DNA from: Flavobacterium beibuense F44-8
GTDB lineage: Bacteria > Bacteroidota > Bacteroidia > Flavobacteriales > Flavobacteriaceae
Length of the DNA: 64,000 bases
Reading direction: 5' to 3'
NCBI RefSeq assembly: GCF_000769915.1
Contig: NZ_JRLV01000018.1
Location: forward strand, 21,029-85,028
Within the stretch, counting starts at the first letter, position 1. Each line of letters begins with the position of its first letter. Below are positions 24,927 through 33,984 of this stretch, piece after piece. The notes under the pieces are model-generated. The model saw only the letters and a list, made by a program, of their open reading frames with translations, searched no databases and had not been told where the DNA came from. The position numbers were made by a program, and so were the translations under genes.

Positions 24927-27900
24927 ATGAGTAAAAAAATAGAGAAAAGTTTCGGTATTTCCACCTGGGCCATTAACAATAAGATGACCGTTTATGTTAT
25001 CACGGCTATCTTATTTCTGGGCGGACTTATCTCCTACTATTCCATGCCAAGGGAAAGCTTCCCTGAAATTAAGGAGACCAAGATATACATAAGCTCTATA
25101 AATCCCGGCAACTCTGCTGAGGATGTGGAGAAACTGATAACTAAACCCCTTGAAGACGAATTTAACAACATATCGGGGGTCACAAAAATCACCTCAAACA
25201 CACTGGAAGACTATTCCATGGTACTGGTGGAGTTTGATGAGGATATTACTGTTGAAGATGCAAAGCAAAAAATAAAAGATAAGGTAGATAAAGTAAAAGC
25301 TGATACTGAGTGGCCAACCCTTGACGGTGGTGCTAAAGTAGAGCCAAACGTTTTTGACCTTAATATTGCCGAGGAGACTCCTATATTAAACGTTAATCTT
25401 ACGGGTGACTTTACATCGGAGAAACTAAAGGAGTTTGCCGAGTATCTTGAAGACCACATAGAAAGGCTTCCACAAATTAAAGAAGCTGCGATTCGTGGTG
25501 CAGAAGACAAAGAGGTTGAGATTGCTGTAGACATCTACAAAATGGCTTCGGCTAAAGTAAGTTTTGACGATATTATCAATGCCGTTAAATACGAAAACAA
25601 AACCATATCTGGCGGTAGTGTAACGCTAGACGGTATCAAGAAAAACATTAGGGTAATTGGTGAAATCAGTGATCCGGTACAGCTTAACAACATTATCGTT
25701 AAGCATCAGGATGGTAAGGTATACCTTAAGGATATAGCCGAAATTACCTTTAAAGAAAAAGAAAGAACCACTTATGCCAGGGAATATGGTAACCCTGTAG
25801 TTATGCTTGATATTAAAAAGCGTAGCGGTAAAAACATGGTTGAAGCCGTAGATGGTGTTAAAGAGATAATAAGTAAAGCACAGGCAAACTATTTCCCTAA
25901 AGGACTTAACATTACCTATGCTAACGACCAGTCTACAAGAACAATTGCACAGGTAGACGACCTTGTAAACAACATCATTTTTGGTGTGGTACTGGTAGTT
26001 GTGGTACTTATGTTTTTTCTTGGGTTACGCAATGCTCTGTTCGTAGGTATAGCTATCCCGCTATCCATGTTCATGTCATACATGATACTGGCTGCTCTGG
26101 GTATTACCCTTAATACAATGGTACTTTTTGCCCTTGTAATGGGACTGGGTATGCTGGTAGATAACGGTATTGTGGTGGTAGAAAACGTATACTCGCTTAT
26201 GAGCCAGGGTATGTCGCGCAAAAAAGCGGCTATTGAGGGTATTGGTGAGATTGCATGGCCTATTATTGCCTCTACCGCAACTACGCTTGCAGCCTTCTTC
26301 CCGCTTGGTTTATGGCCGGGTACTATGGGTAAATTCATGATCTATTTCCCTATGACGCTTTCTATCGTACTGGGTTCATCTCTGTTTGTGGCACTGGTTA
26401 TCAACGCTATGTTCACTTCAGACTTTATGAGACTTGAAGAGAAAGAGATGCCTAAAAAGAAAATGATACTAATTAGTGCCATTATCGGGGGTATAGGCTT
26501 GCTAACCCTAATAGGAGGTTTCTCTACAGGATCAGGAGCATTAAAAGGTATGGGTAATCTTATGCTGTTCTTTGTAATCATGATGTGGATATACAAGTAC
26601 TTCCTGCTTAAACGTATGGACAAGTTCCAGAGAAACAGTTTAGTTTGGCTTGAAAATAAATACCAAAACTTCCTTGATTTTGCACTTACAGGCTACAGGC
26701 CACGTTTGTTCTTTATAGGTACTTTTGGTATACTTATCGCATCGTTTATTGCTGTTGGTGTAAGTCAGCCTAACGTATTATTCTTCCCGGAAAACCAGCC
26801 TAACCAGATTATGGTTTATATAGAGTTCCCGGAAGGTACAGATATTAAGAAAACCGATGCCTTTACCAAAATCATTGAAGAAAAGGTATATAAAATTGCT
26901 AAACAATATGTGGAAGACGGCAGCAACTACATGGTAGAAAGCGCCATTGCACAGGTAGGACAGGGTGCCGGAAACCCGCAAACCGACGGCGGGTCTGAAA
27001 ATGATATGCCTCACAGAGGTAAGGTTACACTTACCATGACCGAGTTTAAGTACCGTAAAGGTATAAACAGTCAGGATGTGATGGATAAAATCAGGGAAGC
27101 CGTAAAAGGTTATGCAGGAGTTTCGGTAATTGTAGAGAAAGAACAAAACGGCCCGCCGGCAGGTTATCCTGTTAATATAGAGATTACCGGAGAGGATTAT
27201 GACCAGATGCTTGCCGAAGCAGAGCAACTGAAAGCCTTTATTAATACCAAAAATATTGCTGGTATTGAAGAGCTTAAAATAGATGTAAACAAACAAAAAC
27301 CGGGAGTAGATATCACGGTAGATATTGATAAGGCGGGTCAGCTTGGTATTACATCAAGCCAGGTAGGACAAACCCTTAGACGATCTATTTATGGTGAAAA
27401 AATATCGACTTACAAGGAAGGGAAAGATGACTATGAAATTAATGTAAGGCTGGAGGAAGATCAGCGTAATGACAATGCTGTTCTTTACAATCAGCCGGTA
27501 ACATTCAGAAATCAGGCAAACGGACAACTGGTACAGGTACCAATATCTGCCATAACCGATGCCAAGAACTCTGTTACCTTTAATACTATAAAAAGAAAAA
27601 ACCTTAAAAGGGTAATCACCGTTTACTCTAACGTTACCACTGGCTATAACGGTAACGACATTGTAGCACGAATCAAAAAGGAACTGGCAACCTACAAAAT
27701 GCCAAGCGATATAACTTATGCCTTTACAGGAGAGCAGGAAGAGCAGTCTAAAAACATGGGCTTCCTTGTTAAAGCTCTTCTTATTGCACTGGGCGGTATT
27801 GTACTTATACTGGTGGCACAGTTTAACTCGGTTTCCAAACCTATTATCATCATGACATCGGTGTTACTGAGTTTTGGTGGTGTATTCTTTGGTATGGTAT

Positions 27901-28385
27901 TCCTTGGCGATGACTTCGTGATTATCATGACCATGATGGGTATTATATCCCTTGCAGGTATTGTGGTAAATAACGCCATTGTGCTTATTGACTATACCCA
28001 GCTCCTTATTGACCGTAAACTGGCCGAAAAAGGAATGGATAAAGACGAGTTACTTACTAAAGAAGAGTATAAACAACTTATTGTAGAAGGTGGCCGCAGC
28101 CGTTTAAGGCCAGTACTTTTAACGGCAATTACAACCGTACTGGGGCTTGTACCACTTGCAATAGGACTTAACATTGACTTCTTTAACCTGTTTATTGAAT
28201 ACAATCCAAAAATATACCTGGGTGGTGATAACGTAATCTTTTGGGGACCACTGGCAAAAACTGTTATTTACGGTTTGATATTCGCCACGTTCCTTACCCT
28301 GGTTATTGTACCGGTTATGTTCTTTATGCTACAGAAAATTAAAATCTGGCTTAAGAAAAAACCTGCTGAGCCTACCCTTCATTAA
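24927..28385 (+). CDS. RND-superfamily efflux pump, AcrB-like inner-membrane subunit
   Basis: A 1152-residue proton-driven pump. Typical features in order: N-terminal TM1, periplasmic loop with PRESFPEIKETKIYIS, TM2-TM6 with the GLGMLVDNGIVVVENVYSL motif, a linker with extra membrane segments (about 515-570), second TM block, a second periplasmic loop, and the closing TM set with AGIVVNNAIVLIDYTQLL and GGRSRLRPVLLTAITTVLGL. The length is about 100 residues above AcrB because of the middle insert, as in many Bacteroidota members. The substrate is unknown. A strong terminator ends the operon. Confidence 0.94.
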   Translation: MSKKIEKSFGISTWAINNKMTVYVITAILFLGGLISYYSMPRESFPEIKETKIYISSINPGNSAEDVEKLITKPLEDEFNNISGVTKITSNTLEDYSMVLVEFDEDITVEDAKQKIKDKVDKVKADTEWPTLDGGAKVEPNVFDLNIAEETPILNVNLTGDFTSEKLKEFAEYLEDHIERLPQIKEAAIRGAEDKEVEIAVDIYKMASAKVSFDDIINAVKYENKTISGGSVTLDGIKKNIRVIGEISDPVQLNNIIVKHQDGKVYLKDIAEITFKEKERTTYAREYGNPVVMLDIKKRSGKNMVEAVDGVKEIISKAQANYFPKGLNITYANDQSTRTIAQVDDLVNNIIFGVVLVVVVLMFFLGLRNALFVGIAIPLSMFMSYMILAALGITLNTMVLFALVMGLGMLVDNGIVVVENVYSLMSQGMSRKKAAIEGIGEIAWPIIASTATTLAAFFPLGLWPGTMGKFMIYFPMTLSIVLGSSLFVALVINAMFTSDFMRLEEKEMPKKKMILISAIIGGIGLLTLIGGFSTGSGALKGMGNLMLFFVIMMWIYKYFLLKRMDKFQRNSLVWLENKYQNFLDFALTGYRPRLFFIGTFGILIASFIAVGVSQPNVLFFPENQPNQIMVYIEFPEGTDIKKTDAFTKIIEEKVYKIAKQYVEDGSNYMVESAIAQVGQGAGNPQTDGGSENDMPHRGKVTLTMTEFKYRKGINSQDVMDKIREAVKGYAGVSVIVEKEQNGPPAGYPVNIEITGEDYDQMLAEAEQLKAFINTKNIAGIEELKIDVNKQKPGVDITVDIDKAGQLGITSSQVGQTLRRSIYGEKISTYKEGKDDYEINVRLEEDQRNDNAVLYNQPVTFRNQANGQLVQVPISAITDAKNSVTFNTIKRKNLKRVITVYSNVTTGYNGNDIVARIKKELATYKMPSDITYAFTGEQEEQSKNMGFLVKALLIALGGIVLILVAQFNSVSKPIIIMTSVLLSFGGVFFGMVFLGDDFVIIMTMMGIISLAGIVVNNAIVLIDYTQLLIDRKLAEKGMDKDELLTKEEYKQLIVEGGRSRLRPVLLTAITTVLGLVPLAIGLNIDFFNLFIEYNPKIYLGGDNVIFWGPLAKTVIYGLIFATFLTLVIVPVMFFMLQKIKIWLKKKPAEPTLH

Positions 28386-28405
28386 TACTTAATTATATAT
28401 TTATT

Positions 28406-28441
28406 AAATAGCCAAACAGTATTGTTTGGCTATTTTTTTTT
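28406..28441 (+). terminator. intrinsic terminator of efflux operon
   Basis: A perfect 13-bp stem, AAATAGCCAAACA and TGTTTGGCTATTT with a GTAT loop, followed by six T residues. Confidence 0.9.
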
Positions 28442-28548
28442 GTCTTTACACTTTAAAAAAGCAGTTATATCCCTATTAATATTTAACCTATAGCTCGGTT
28501 TTTTTTCACTCCTTTCAAAAAAAGGACTAATTTTTTAATTATAATAAA

Positions 28549-28593
28549 TCTAAATAAACGTTTTTTACATTTATTTAGAATAATTAAAAATAA
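28549..28593. promoter_or_regulatory. overlapping dyads upstream of TonB operon, ferric-uptake type
   Basis: Two overlapping inverted repeats occur. TCTAAATAAA (28549-28558) and TTTATTTAGA (28570-28579) are perfect over 10 bp. TTATTTAGAAT-A-ATTAAAAATAA (28571-28593) is a 23-bp dyad with 9 of 11 pairs. The second abuts the -33 TTTG and resembles ATTTAGAAT-type iron boxes, which suits an iron-uptake operon. Assignment to Fur or another regulator is inference. Confidence 0.4.
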
Positions 28594-28625
28594 TTTGTTT
28601 GATAGTGTATTGCCCTGTACTTTTG
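28594..28625 (+). promoter_or_regulatory. promoter of iron-uptake operon
   Basis: TTTG (28594-28597), a 20-bp spacer, then TACTTTTG (28618-28625): a textbook Bacteroidota promoter 28 bases before the receptor ATG. Confidence 0.75.
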
Positions 28626-28653
28626 TGCCCATAACAAATACCCATTACAAACA

Positions 28654-31092
28654 ATGAACAACTCAATATTAAAGCAATTACTGTTTTGCTTCGTTTTAAT
28701 GTGTTCGGTAGCTGTATCGGCACAGGAAAGAGCCAAAATAAACGGTACAGTAACTTTAAGCGGAAACACTCCGGCCGAAAACATTTCGGTTGTGCTTAAA
28801 GGATCTTCATTTTCTGCTGTAACCAACTCGGCAGGTAAATACGAAATCAAAAATATTAAACCGGGTACTTATGTACTTCGTGTTTCTGCCATCGGTATCA
28901 CTCCGGTAGAGGAAAACATTACTCTTGAGGCAGGACAAACCATAACAAAAAGCTTTACCTTATCTGAAAGCCTTGAAGAACTTAACGAGGTGGTAATTGA
29001 CGGTAAAGGAAATAAATTTACCAGAACACAAAGCAGGGTAGTCTCTAAAATGCCTTTAAAGGATATAGAAAACCCTCAGGTATACAATGTTATTACAAGC
29101 GAGCTTTTAAAAGAGCAGGTAGTTACTAATTTTGACGATGCTCTTAAAAATGCGCCTGGTATAGACAAACTTTGGGAATCTACAGGCCGTGGTGGTGATG
29201 GTGCAGGTTATTTCTCTTTAAGAGGATTTGCTGTACAACCAACAATGGTTAACGGTTTACCAAGCATTACAAATGGTAGTCCTGATCCCGCTAATATGGA
29301 AAGTATTGAAGTTATAAAAGGCCCTTCGGGAACTTTATTTGGTAGCTCACTTATTTCTTATGGTGGTTTAATTAACGTAAATACTAAAAAACCATATAAT
29401 TACTTTGGCGGAAACATGTCGTACACTGCAGGTACTTACGGATTAAACCGTTTCACTGTAGATGTTAATACTCCGCTAAACGATAGTAAAAATGCGCTTT
29501 TCCGTTTAAACGCGGCTTACCATACAGAGAACAGCTTCCAGGATGCAGGATTTAAAAAATCACTTTTTGTAGCACCGTCTATCTCTTACAAAGTGAACGA
29601 CAAACTGTCTTTCCTTGTTAATACTGAATTTTACAACGGTAAAAGCACTAACCAAACAATGCTTTTCCTTGACAGAGGTGCTGAACTTAGAGTTCACGAC
29701 ATGAACGAATTAAAATACGACAGTAATCGTTCGTACACCGGTAACGACTTATATATGGAGACACCTACTTTCAGTATACAGGGACAGATGTCTTACAAAA
29801 TATCTAATGAGTGGACATCTCAAACCGTATTCTCCAGAACATCGGCTAAATCAGACGGATACTACTCATATTTATATGAAGGTACTCAATACACTGCGGT
29901 AACCGAAGGTATAGTACTTAATCGTTATATCAGCAAACAAAACTCTGAAACCTACGGTACAGATATTCAGCAAAACTTTATTGGTGACTTTACTATCGGA
30001 GGCCTTAGAAACAGAATGGTTGTAGGTTTTGACTACTTTAACAGAAATGTAGTAAATAATAGTAGTCCTTATGTAACTAATGGTATGATATACATTGGTG
30101 ACAATCTGGCGCAATTTAATGAGCTTGTACTGGGTATAACAAATCCTCTTGATTATAAAGATGAAACCGGTGTACTTAATCAGGCAGGTACTGATGCTCT
30201 TTTAGGAAACAGTCAAATCAATCCTTTAAAAACCAGTCAGGAAATATTTAGTGCTTATGCTTCTGATGTAATTAACATTACTCCTTCCCTATCGGCTATG
30301 CTAAGTTTAAGGGTAGACCGTTTTGCAAACAAAGGTAACCTTAGCACTAAAGCAGACGATTATAACCAAACAGCACTTTCTCCAAAATTCGGGTTAGTAT
30401 ACCAGCCTATTCTTGATAAAGTATCGGTTTTCGCTAACTACATGAACGGATTTAGTAATGTTGCTCCTATAATAGGTGATCAAACATTTACTTTTGATCC
30501 AGAGCAGGCTAATCAGTTTGAAATAGGTACGAAACTTAATCTATTAAGAAATAAAGTAACAGCTACATTAAGTTACTACGATATAAAAGTAAGTAACACT
30601 GTTATACAGTTAGCCGCTAACGAATATACTCAGGGCGGAGAACGCTACAGCAAAGGTTTTGAAGCCAGTGTAGTAGCAAGCCCTGTAAATGGACTTAACA
30701 TTATTGCAGGTTACAGTTATAACGACAGCTTACTTGAAACTGCCGGAGCAAGTGATGACTTTGCAGGAAGAAGACCGGAAAGTGCAGGTCCGCAAAACTT
30801 GGCAAACCTTTGGGCAAGCTATAAGTTTACTACAGGTAAACTAAACGGTTTCGGTCTTGGATTTGGTGGTAACTACGCTAGTGAGAACAAAATATTTAAC
30901 CGTAACGCTGCTGGTACATTCACACTTCCTGAGTACACCGTGCTAAATGCATCTGTTTTCTATAATGCAGAAGCCTTTAGCATCACCCTTAAAATGGATA
31001 ACATTACAAATAAGGAATACTTTAAAGGTTGGTCTACAATCAGCCCGCAAAAACCAAGAATTTTTGCTGCTAACCTAACGTATAACTTCTAA
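28654..31092 (+). CDS. TonB-dependent siderophore-type receptor
   Basis: An 812-residue outer-membrane receptor. Signal peptide to about residue 23 (SVAVSAQ). Residues about 27-108 form a carboxypeptidase-regulatory-like domain (INGTVTLSGNTPAENISVVL, KYEIKNIKPGTYVLRV). The plug follows (about 125-240), with FDDALKNAPGIDKL, FSLRGFAVQPTMVNGLP and MESIEVIKGPSGTLFGSS, which are typical of siderophore receptors. The 22-strand barrel runs to the terminal ITNKEYF...NLTYNF. Length is normal. The two downstream genes and the upstream dyad point to ferric-siderophore uptake. Confidence 0.9.
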   Translation: MNNSILKQLLFCFVLMCSVAVSAQERAKINGTVTLSGNTPAENISVVLKGSSFSAVTNSAGKYEIKNIKPGTYVLRVSAIGITPVEENITLEAGQTITKSFTLSESLEELNEVVIDGKGNKFTRTQSRVVSKMPLKDIENPQVYNVITSELLKEQVVTNFDDALKNAPGIDKLWESTGRGGDGAGYFSLRGFAVQPTMVNGLPSITNGSPDPANMESIEVIKGPSGTLFGSSLISYGGLINVNTKKPYNYFGGNMSYTAGTYGLNRFTVDVNTPLNDSKNALFRLNAAYHTENSFQDAGFKKSLFVAPSISYKVNDKLSFLVNTEFYNGKSTNQTMLFLDRGAELRVHDMNELKYDSNRSYTGNDLYMETPTFSIQGQMSYKISNEWTSQTVFSRTSAKSDGYYSYLYEGTQYTAVTEGIVLNRYISKQNSETYGTDIQQNFIGDFTIGGLRNRMVVGFDYFNRNVVNNSSPYVTNGMIYIGDNLAQFNELVLGITNPLDYKDETGVLNQAGTDALLGNSQINPLKTSQEIFSAYASDVINITPSLSAMLSLRVDRFANKGNLSTKADDYNQTALSPKFGLVYQPILDKVSVFANYMNGFSNVAPIIGDQTFTFDPEQANQFEIGTKLNLLRNKVTATLSYYDIKVSNTVIQLAANEYTQGGERYSKGFEASVVASPVNGLNIIAGYSYNDSLLETAGASDDFAGRRPESAGPQNLANLWASYKFTTGKLNGFGLGFGGNYASENKIFNRNAAGTFTLPEYTVLNASVFYNAEAFSITLKMDNITNKEYFKGWSTISPQKPRIFAANLTYNF

Positions 31093-31109
31093 GAAATAAT
31101 AACAAAACA

Positions 31110-31140
31110 ATCCCCTTCTTGTAATAGAAGGGGATGTTTT
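31110..31140 (+). terminator. intra-operon hairpin (partial terminator)
   Basis: ATCCCCTTCT paired with AGAAGGGGAT (10 bp, 6-base loop), followed by GTTTT. It lies between the receptor gene and the next gene and could lower expression of the two downstream genes or protect the receptor mRNA 3' end. Confidence 0.65.
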
Positions 31141-31156
31141 AATTTACATAAACACC

Positions 31157-31888
31157 ATGAAAAAATCAGTTTTATTATTGTTATTGCTTTTGGTTTCGGC
31201 AAACTCTTTCGCACACTTCATGTGGGTAGAAACCGCTATGACAGGTAAAGTAAACCAGAAACAGGAAGTAAAGGTTTATTTTGGCGAATATACCTATGGC
31301 ATGATTGAGGAAGTGAACGGCGAAGCATTTAATAAAATGAAAAAGTTTACGGTATGGGTTGTAGCTCCAAACGGAGAAAAACAACAGCTTGAAATGAAAG
31401 CCGGAGAAACTTTTTACAGTGGTTACTTTACACCAAAAACAAACGGTACACATACCGTAGTGCTTAATAATAATGAAATTGATGTGGTAGATTATACTCA
31501 GTACGATTTCGGCATATTTAAAACCCATTACCACTCTGTAGCAAAAGTGGAAGTAGGCAATAAAACTACCGAAACTGCCGCTATAAATCCTGAAGGACTT
31601 ACAATTGTTGATCTTACTAAAAAAGTACATACTGAGAAAGGTGAAACTGTTTTAAAAGTACTATACAAAGGTCAGCCAGTAAAGGAGCAGGAAGTAACTG
31701 TATTCATTTCTGACCTATGGTCTAAAAAAGTATATACTGATGAAAAGGGTGAAATCCGTTTTACATTACCGTGGAACACAAAGTACATTCTTGAGGTAAC
31801 CCGCAAAGAAGAAGTACCGGGAAGCTACAACGGACAGGATTATCAATTTATATGGCATTGTGCCACTTATGCAATCCCTCTTGGATAA
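31157..31888 (+). CDS. DUF4198-like exported protein of iron-uptake operon
   Basis: A 243-residue protein with a signal peptide (MKKSVLLLLLLLVSANSFA) followed at once by HFMWVETA. A histidine directly after the cleavage site, and the body (VYFGEYTYG, ETFYSGYFTPKTNGTHTVVL, GQPVKEQEVTVFISDLW), match DUF4198-type periplasmic proteins that accompany metal-uptake receptors. It probably sits in the periplasm, perhaps handling metal via the N-terminal His. It lies between the receptor and a PepSY protein, which is typical company. Confidence 0.75.
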   Translation: MKKSVLLLLLLLVSANSFAHFMWVETAMTGKVNQKQEVKVYFGEYTYGMIEEVNGEAFNKMKKFTVWVVAPNGEKQQLEMKAGETFYSGYFTPKTNGTHTVVLNNNEIDVVDYTQYDFGIFKTHYHSVAKVEVGNKTTETAAINPEGLTIVDLTKKVHTEKGETVLKVLYKGQPVKEQEVTVFISDLWSKKVYTDEKGEIRFTLPWNTKYILEVTRKEEVPGSYNGQDYQFIWHCATYAIPLG

Positions 31889-31900
31889 AAATAAAGCCTG

Positions 31901-33094
31901 ATGAGCAAGCAGAAAGGTAAAAAGAAAAAAGGTTTCAAGCACTGGGTTGGCAAAGCCCATTTATGGCTCGGATTAGCATCCGGGCTCATTGTTTTATTGC
32001 TGTCGGTAACAGGATGCATTTATGTTTTTAGTCAGGAAATAAACGGAGCCATTCGTAAGGATGAAATTTATGTACCCGAGGTAAAGGAAACACGCCTGCC
32101 TGTAAGTCAGCTTTGGAATGAAACCCAAAAAACACTGGGTGATTCCATAAAAATAAATAGGGTTGATGTATTTAACAACCCCGAAAAATCGGTACGTTTC
32201 TTTTGCTATAAGGCTGCTGCCGAAAAAAATTCTATATTCTATTTCAGGAATATAGATTATTACTACACAGTATATACTGACCCATACACAGGTAAAGTAC
32301 TGGGTATTTATGATGAAAAGAAAGACTTTTTCAACATCATTAAAATGCTACACTGGAGCCTTTTACTTGAAACCGAAATAGGACAACCTATAGTAGGCTG
32401 GGCTACCTTTATTTTTGTGATAATGCTTATTACAGGTATTATATTATGGTGGCCTAAAAATAAGGCTGCCCGCAAACAACGCTTTAAGTTTCAATGGAAA
32501 GACACTACACAATGGCGCCGCAAAAACTACGACATCCATAACATACTGGGCTTTTATATATCTACCATAGCGGTAATAATTGCCTTTACAGGTATGGTTT
32601 GGGCCTTTACCTGGTTTCAGGCTATAGTATATGTTGCCGGATCACAAAGCCTTACTCCTCCCGAGGTTAAAAGGGAACAATCAGTATTCGTAGAAAAAAG
32701 CGATAAAGATGCTGCCCTTGATATTGCCAGCGAAATAACCCGCCAAAGGCACACTACTGCCGATGCTTTCGGGTTAAGTAAAGCTGCCGATTCCACAGGT
32801 GTTGTAAATGCTTATGTACAGCAGTATGAAGGCGTGTATTATGTAAACCATCAGTTGCAGTTTGACCAGTATACCGGTAAGCTGTTAAACGAAAGGCTGC
32901 ATGATGAAAAAAACTTTGGTGAAAAACTTATAACAGCTAATTATGATATCCATGTAGGTGCCATTTTAGGCATCCCGGGTAAGATAATTGCCTTTATCGC
33001 CAGCTTTATAAGTGGCCTGTTACCTATTACCGGTTTCCTTATATGGTGGGGGCGTAAAAACAAAAAAGCAAAGCCTGCCAAGGCTAAAAACTAA
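31901..33094 (+). CDS. PepSY-associated membrane protein (PiuB/ferric-reductase-like)
   Basis: A 397-residue inner-membrane protein. A basic N terminus (MSKQKGKKKKGFKHWVGKAH) leads into TM1 (LASGLIVLLLSVTGCIYVFS). A PepSY-type periplasmic region (about 60-140) is followed by three further membrane segments (around residues 165-185, 220-240 and 360-385), with the conserved HW, WWP and DIH residues (LHWSLLL, IILWWPKN, YDIHNILGFY). Members are linked to siderophore iron release or reduction. It starts 12 bp after the DUF4198-like gene and ends the operon. Confidence 0.85.
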   Translation: MSKQKGKKKKGFKHWVGKAHLWLGLASGLIVLLLSVTGCIYVFSQEINGAIRKDEIYVPEVKETRLPVSQLWNETQKTLGDSIKINRVDVFNNPEKSVRFFCYKAAAEKNSIFYFRNIDYYYTVYTDPYTGKVLGIYDEKKDFFNIIKMLHWSLLLETEIGQPIVGWATFIFVIMLITGIILWWPKNKAARKQRFKFQWKDTTQWRRKNYDIHNILGFYISTIAVIIAFTGMVWAFTWFQAIVYVAGSQSLTPPEVKREQSVFVEKSDKDAALDIASEITRQRHTTADAFGLSKAADSTGVVNAYVQQYEGVYYVNHQLQFDQYTGKLLNERLHDEKNFGEKLITANYDIHVGAILGIPGKIIAFIASFISGLLPITGFLIWWGRKNKKAKPAKAKN

Positions 33095-33161
33095 AGTTAT
33101 ATAAAAACCACCTTTCCACAATCTTAGTAGATTGGTAAGTGATTAGTGTATTCTATTTTTA

Positions 33162-33199
33162 CAAAAAAAAGGCTGTAAGTTTACTACTTACAGCCTTTT
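33162..33199. terminator. bidirectional terminator
   Basis: AGGCTGTAAGT, loop TTACT, ACTTACAGCCT (11 perfect pairs), with eight A upstream and four T downstream, serves both the iron operon and the convergent YwqK-like gene. Confidence 0.88.
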
Positions 33200-33220
33200 C
33201 TCAATAAATAAATCAACGAC

Positions 33221-33574
33221 TTATTTATTTACAACTACAGCTTCTTTAGACCACTTTTTAATATCTGCGATCCTGCTGTCTGTATAATCTACCTCATTAA
33301 GGATAGATCCGGTCCAAAAGAACCATTTTCCTGTTTTCTTTCCGTTAGTGTACTCACCTATTGCCTGCTTTGTTCCGTCTTCATTATAAGCCACCCACGT
33401 TCCGTGAAGCTTACCGTCTTTATTATAAGAACCTTCTTTTTTTACTTGTCCGTTATCATAATAAAAAGTAGCTTTAACTGTTTGGCTTTCTAATTCATAT
33501 TTTGGCTTTACGTTTTCCTGTGCTGAAATTAAACCTGCTGATAATAGCATCCCGGCAATAATAATCTTTCTCAT
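33221..33574 (-). CDS. exported MORN-repeat/YwqK-like protein
   Basis: A 117-residue exported protein with a signal peptide (MRKIIIAGMLLSAGLISAQ). It then has three MORN-like repeats (ATFYYDNGQVKKEGSYN, KDGKLHGTWVAYNEDGTK, GEYTNGKKTGKWFFW), as in YwqK-family proteins of Bacteroidota. These repeats usually occur in envelope proteins and have no known catalysis. The gene stands alone behind a terminator. Confidence 0.75.
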   Translation of the reverse strand: MRKIIIAGMLLSAGLISAQENVKPKYELESQTVKATFYYDNGQVKKEGSYNKDGKLHGTWVAYNEDGTKQAIGEYTNGKKTGKWFFWTGSILNEVDYTDSRIADIKKWSKEAVVVNK

Positions 33575-33718
33575 ATCAGTTTTGTGTTTATATTTACCAT
33601 TTATATATACGAATATACAAAATTATTTTACATTAAATATACGTTGAGTTAACAATTTGGTAACATTGAATTAAAATTTAACATACGAATTATGTGGATA
33701 TTAGCCAAAACCCTTGTA

Positions 33719-33751
33719 AATACTAGGGTTGACACACAAAACCCTAGTATT
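33719..33751. repeat. perfect 12-bp palindrome with alternative pairing
   Basis: AATACTAGGGTT and AACCCTAGTATT pair perfectly around a 9-base loop. The right arm is followed by A, not T, on the plus strand, so it is not a normal terminator in either direction. AAAACCCT occurs at 33707-33714 and again at 33738-33745, so AGGGTT (33725-33730) could pair with either copy. Confidence 0.6.
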
Positions 33752-33954
33752 AAAAAAATTCTCACAAATCACCTTCAATAAGTAACAAAACCATATTTTT
33801 TTAAGTTTTTACTTACCATTTTCATTTTACAGCATCTTTTACTTAACATTAAATTTACATACAGAAATTATTCATACAGATAAAGACTTACACCTATATA
33901 CATACATTTATAATTTTTGCTACTCTAAACTCAGGCATTATTCGTAATTGTTTC

Positions 33955-33962
33955 TAAATTTG
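33955..33962 (+). promoter_or_regulatory. -7 promoter element of aspS
   Basis: TAAATTTG, 22 bases before the aspS ATG, matches TAnnTTTG. No TTTG partner stands at the proper distance. Confidence 0.5.
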
Positions 33963-33984
33963 CACTCTAAAATTAATTGAGATA

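Larger units (their letters stand above)
33575..33984. other. 410-bp intergenic region upstream of aspS
   Basis: A very AT-rich divergent region with no reading frame I can support. It holds a perfect 12-bp palindromic hairpin (33719-33751) with an extra upstream AAAACCCT copy (33707-33714), and near its end the aspS -7 box TAAATTTG (33955-33962). Nothing else is identified. Confidence 0.6.

Noticed and set aside
26778..27296. 172-codon minus-strand frame inside the efflux pump gene
   Set aside because: It lies fully inside the well-supported RND gene, has no promoter or start context and looks like a frame shadow.
31181..31630. 149-codon minus-strand frame opposite the DUF4198-like gene
   Set aside because: It is antisense to a gene with a clear signal peptide and operon position, with no motif of its own.
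33575..33984. T-box riboswitch ahead of aspS
   Set aside because: No T-box consensus bulge or specifier loop and no antiterminator layout is visible, and the palindrome lies upstream of the likely promoter.
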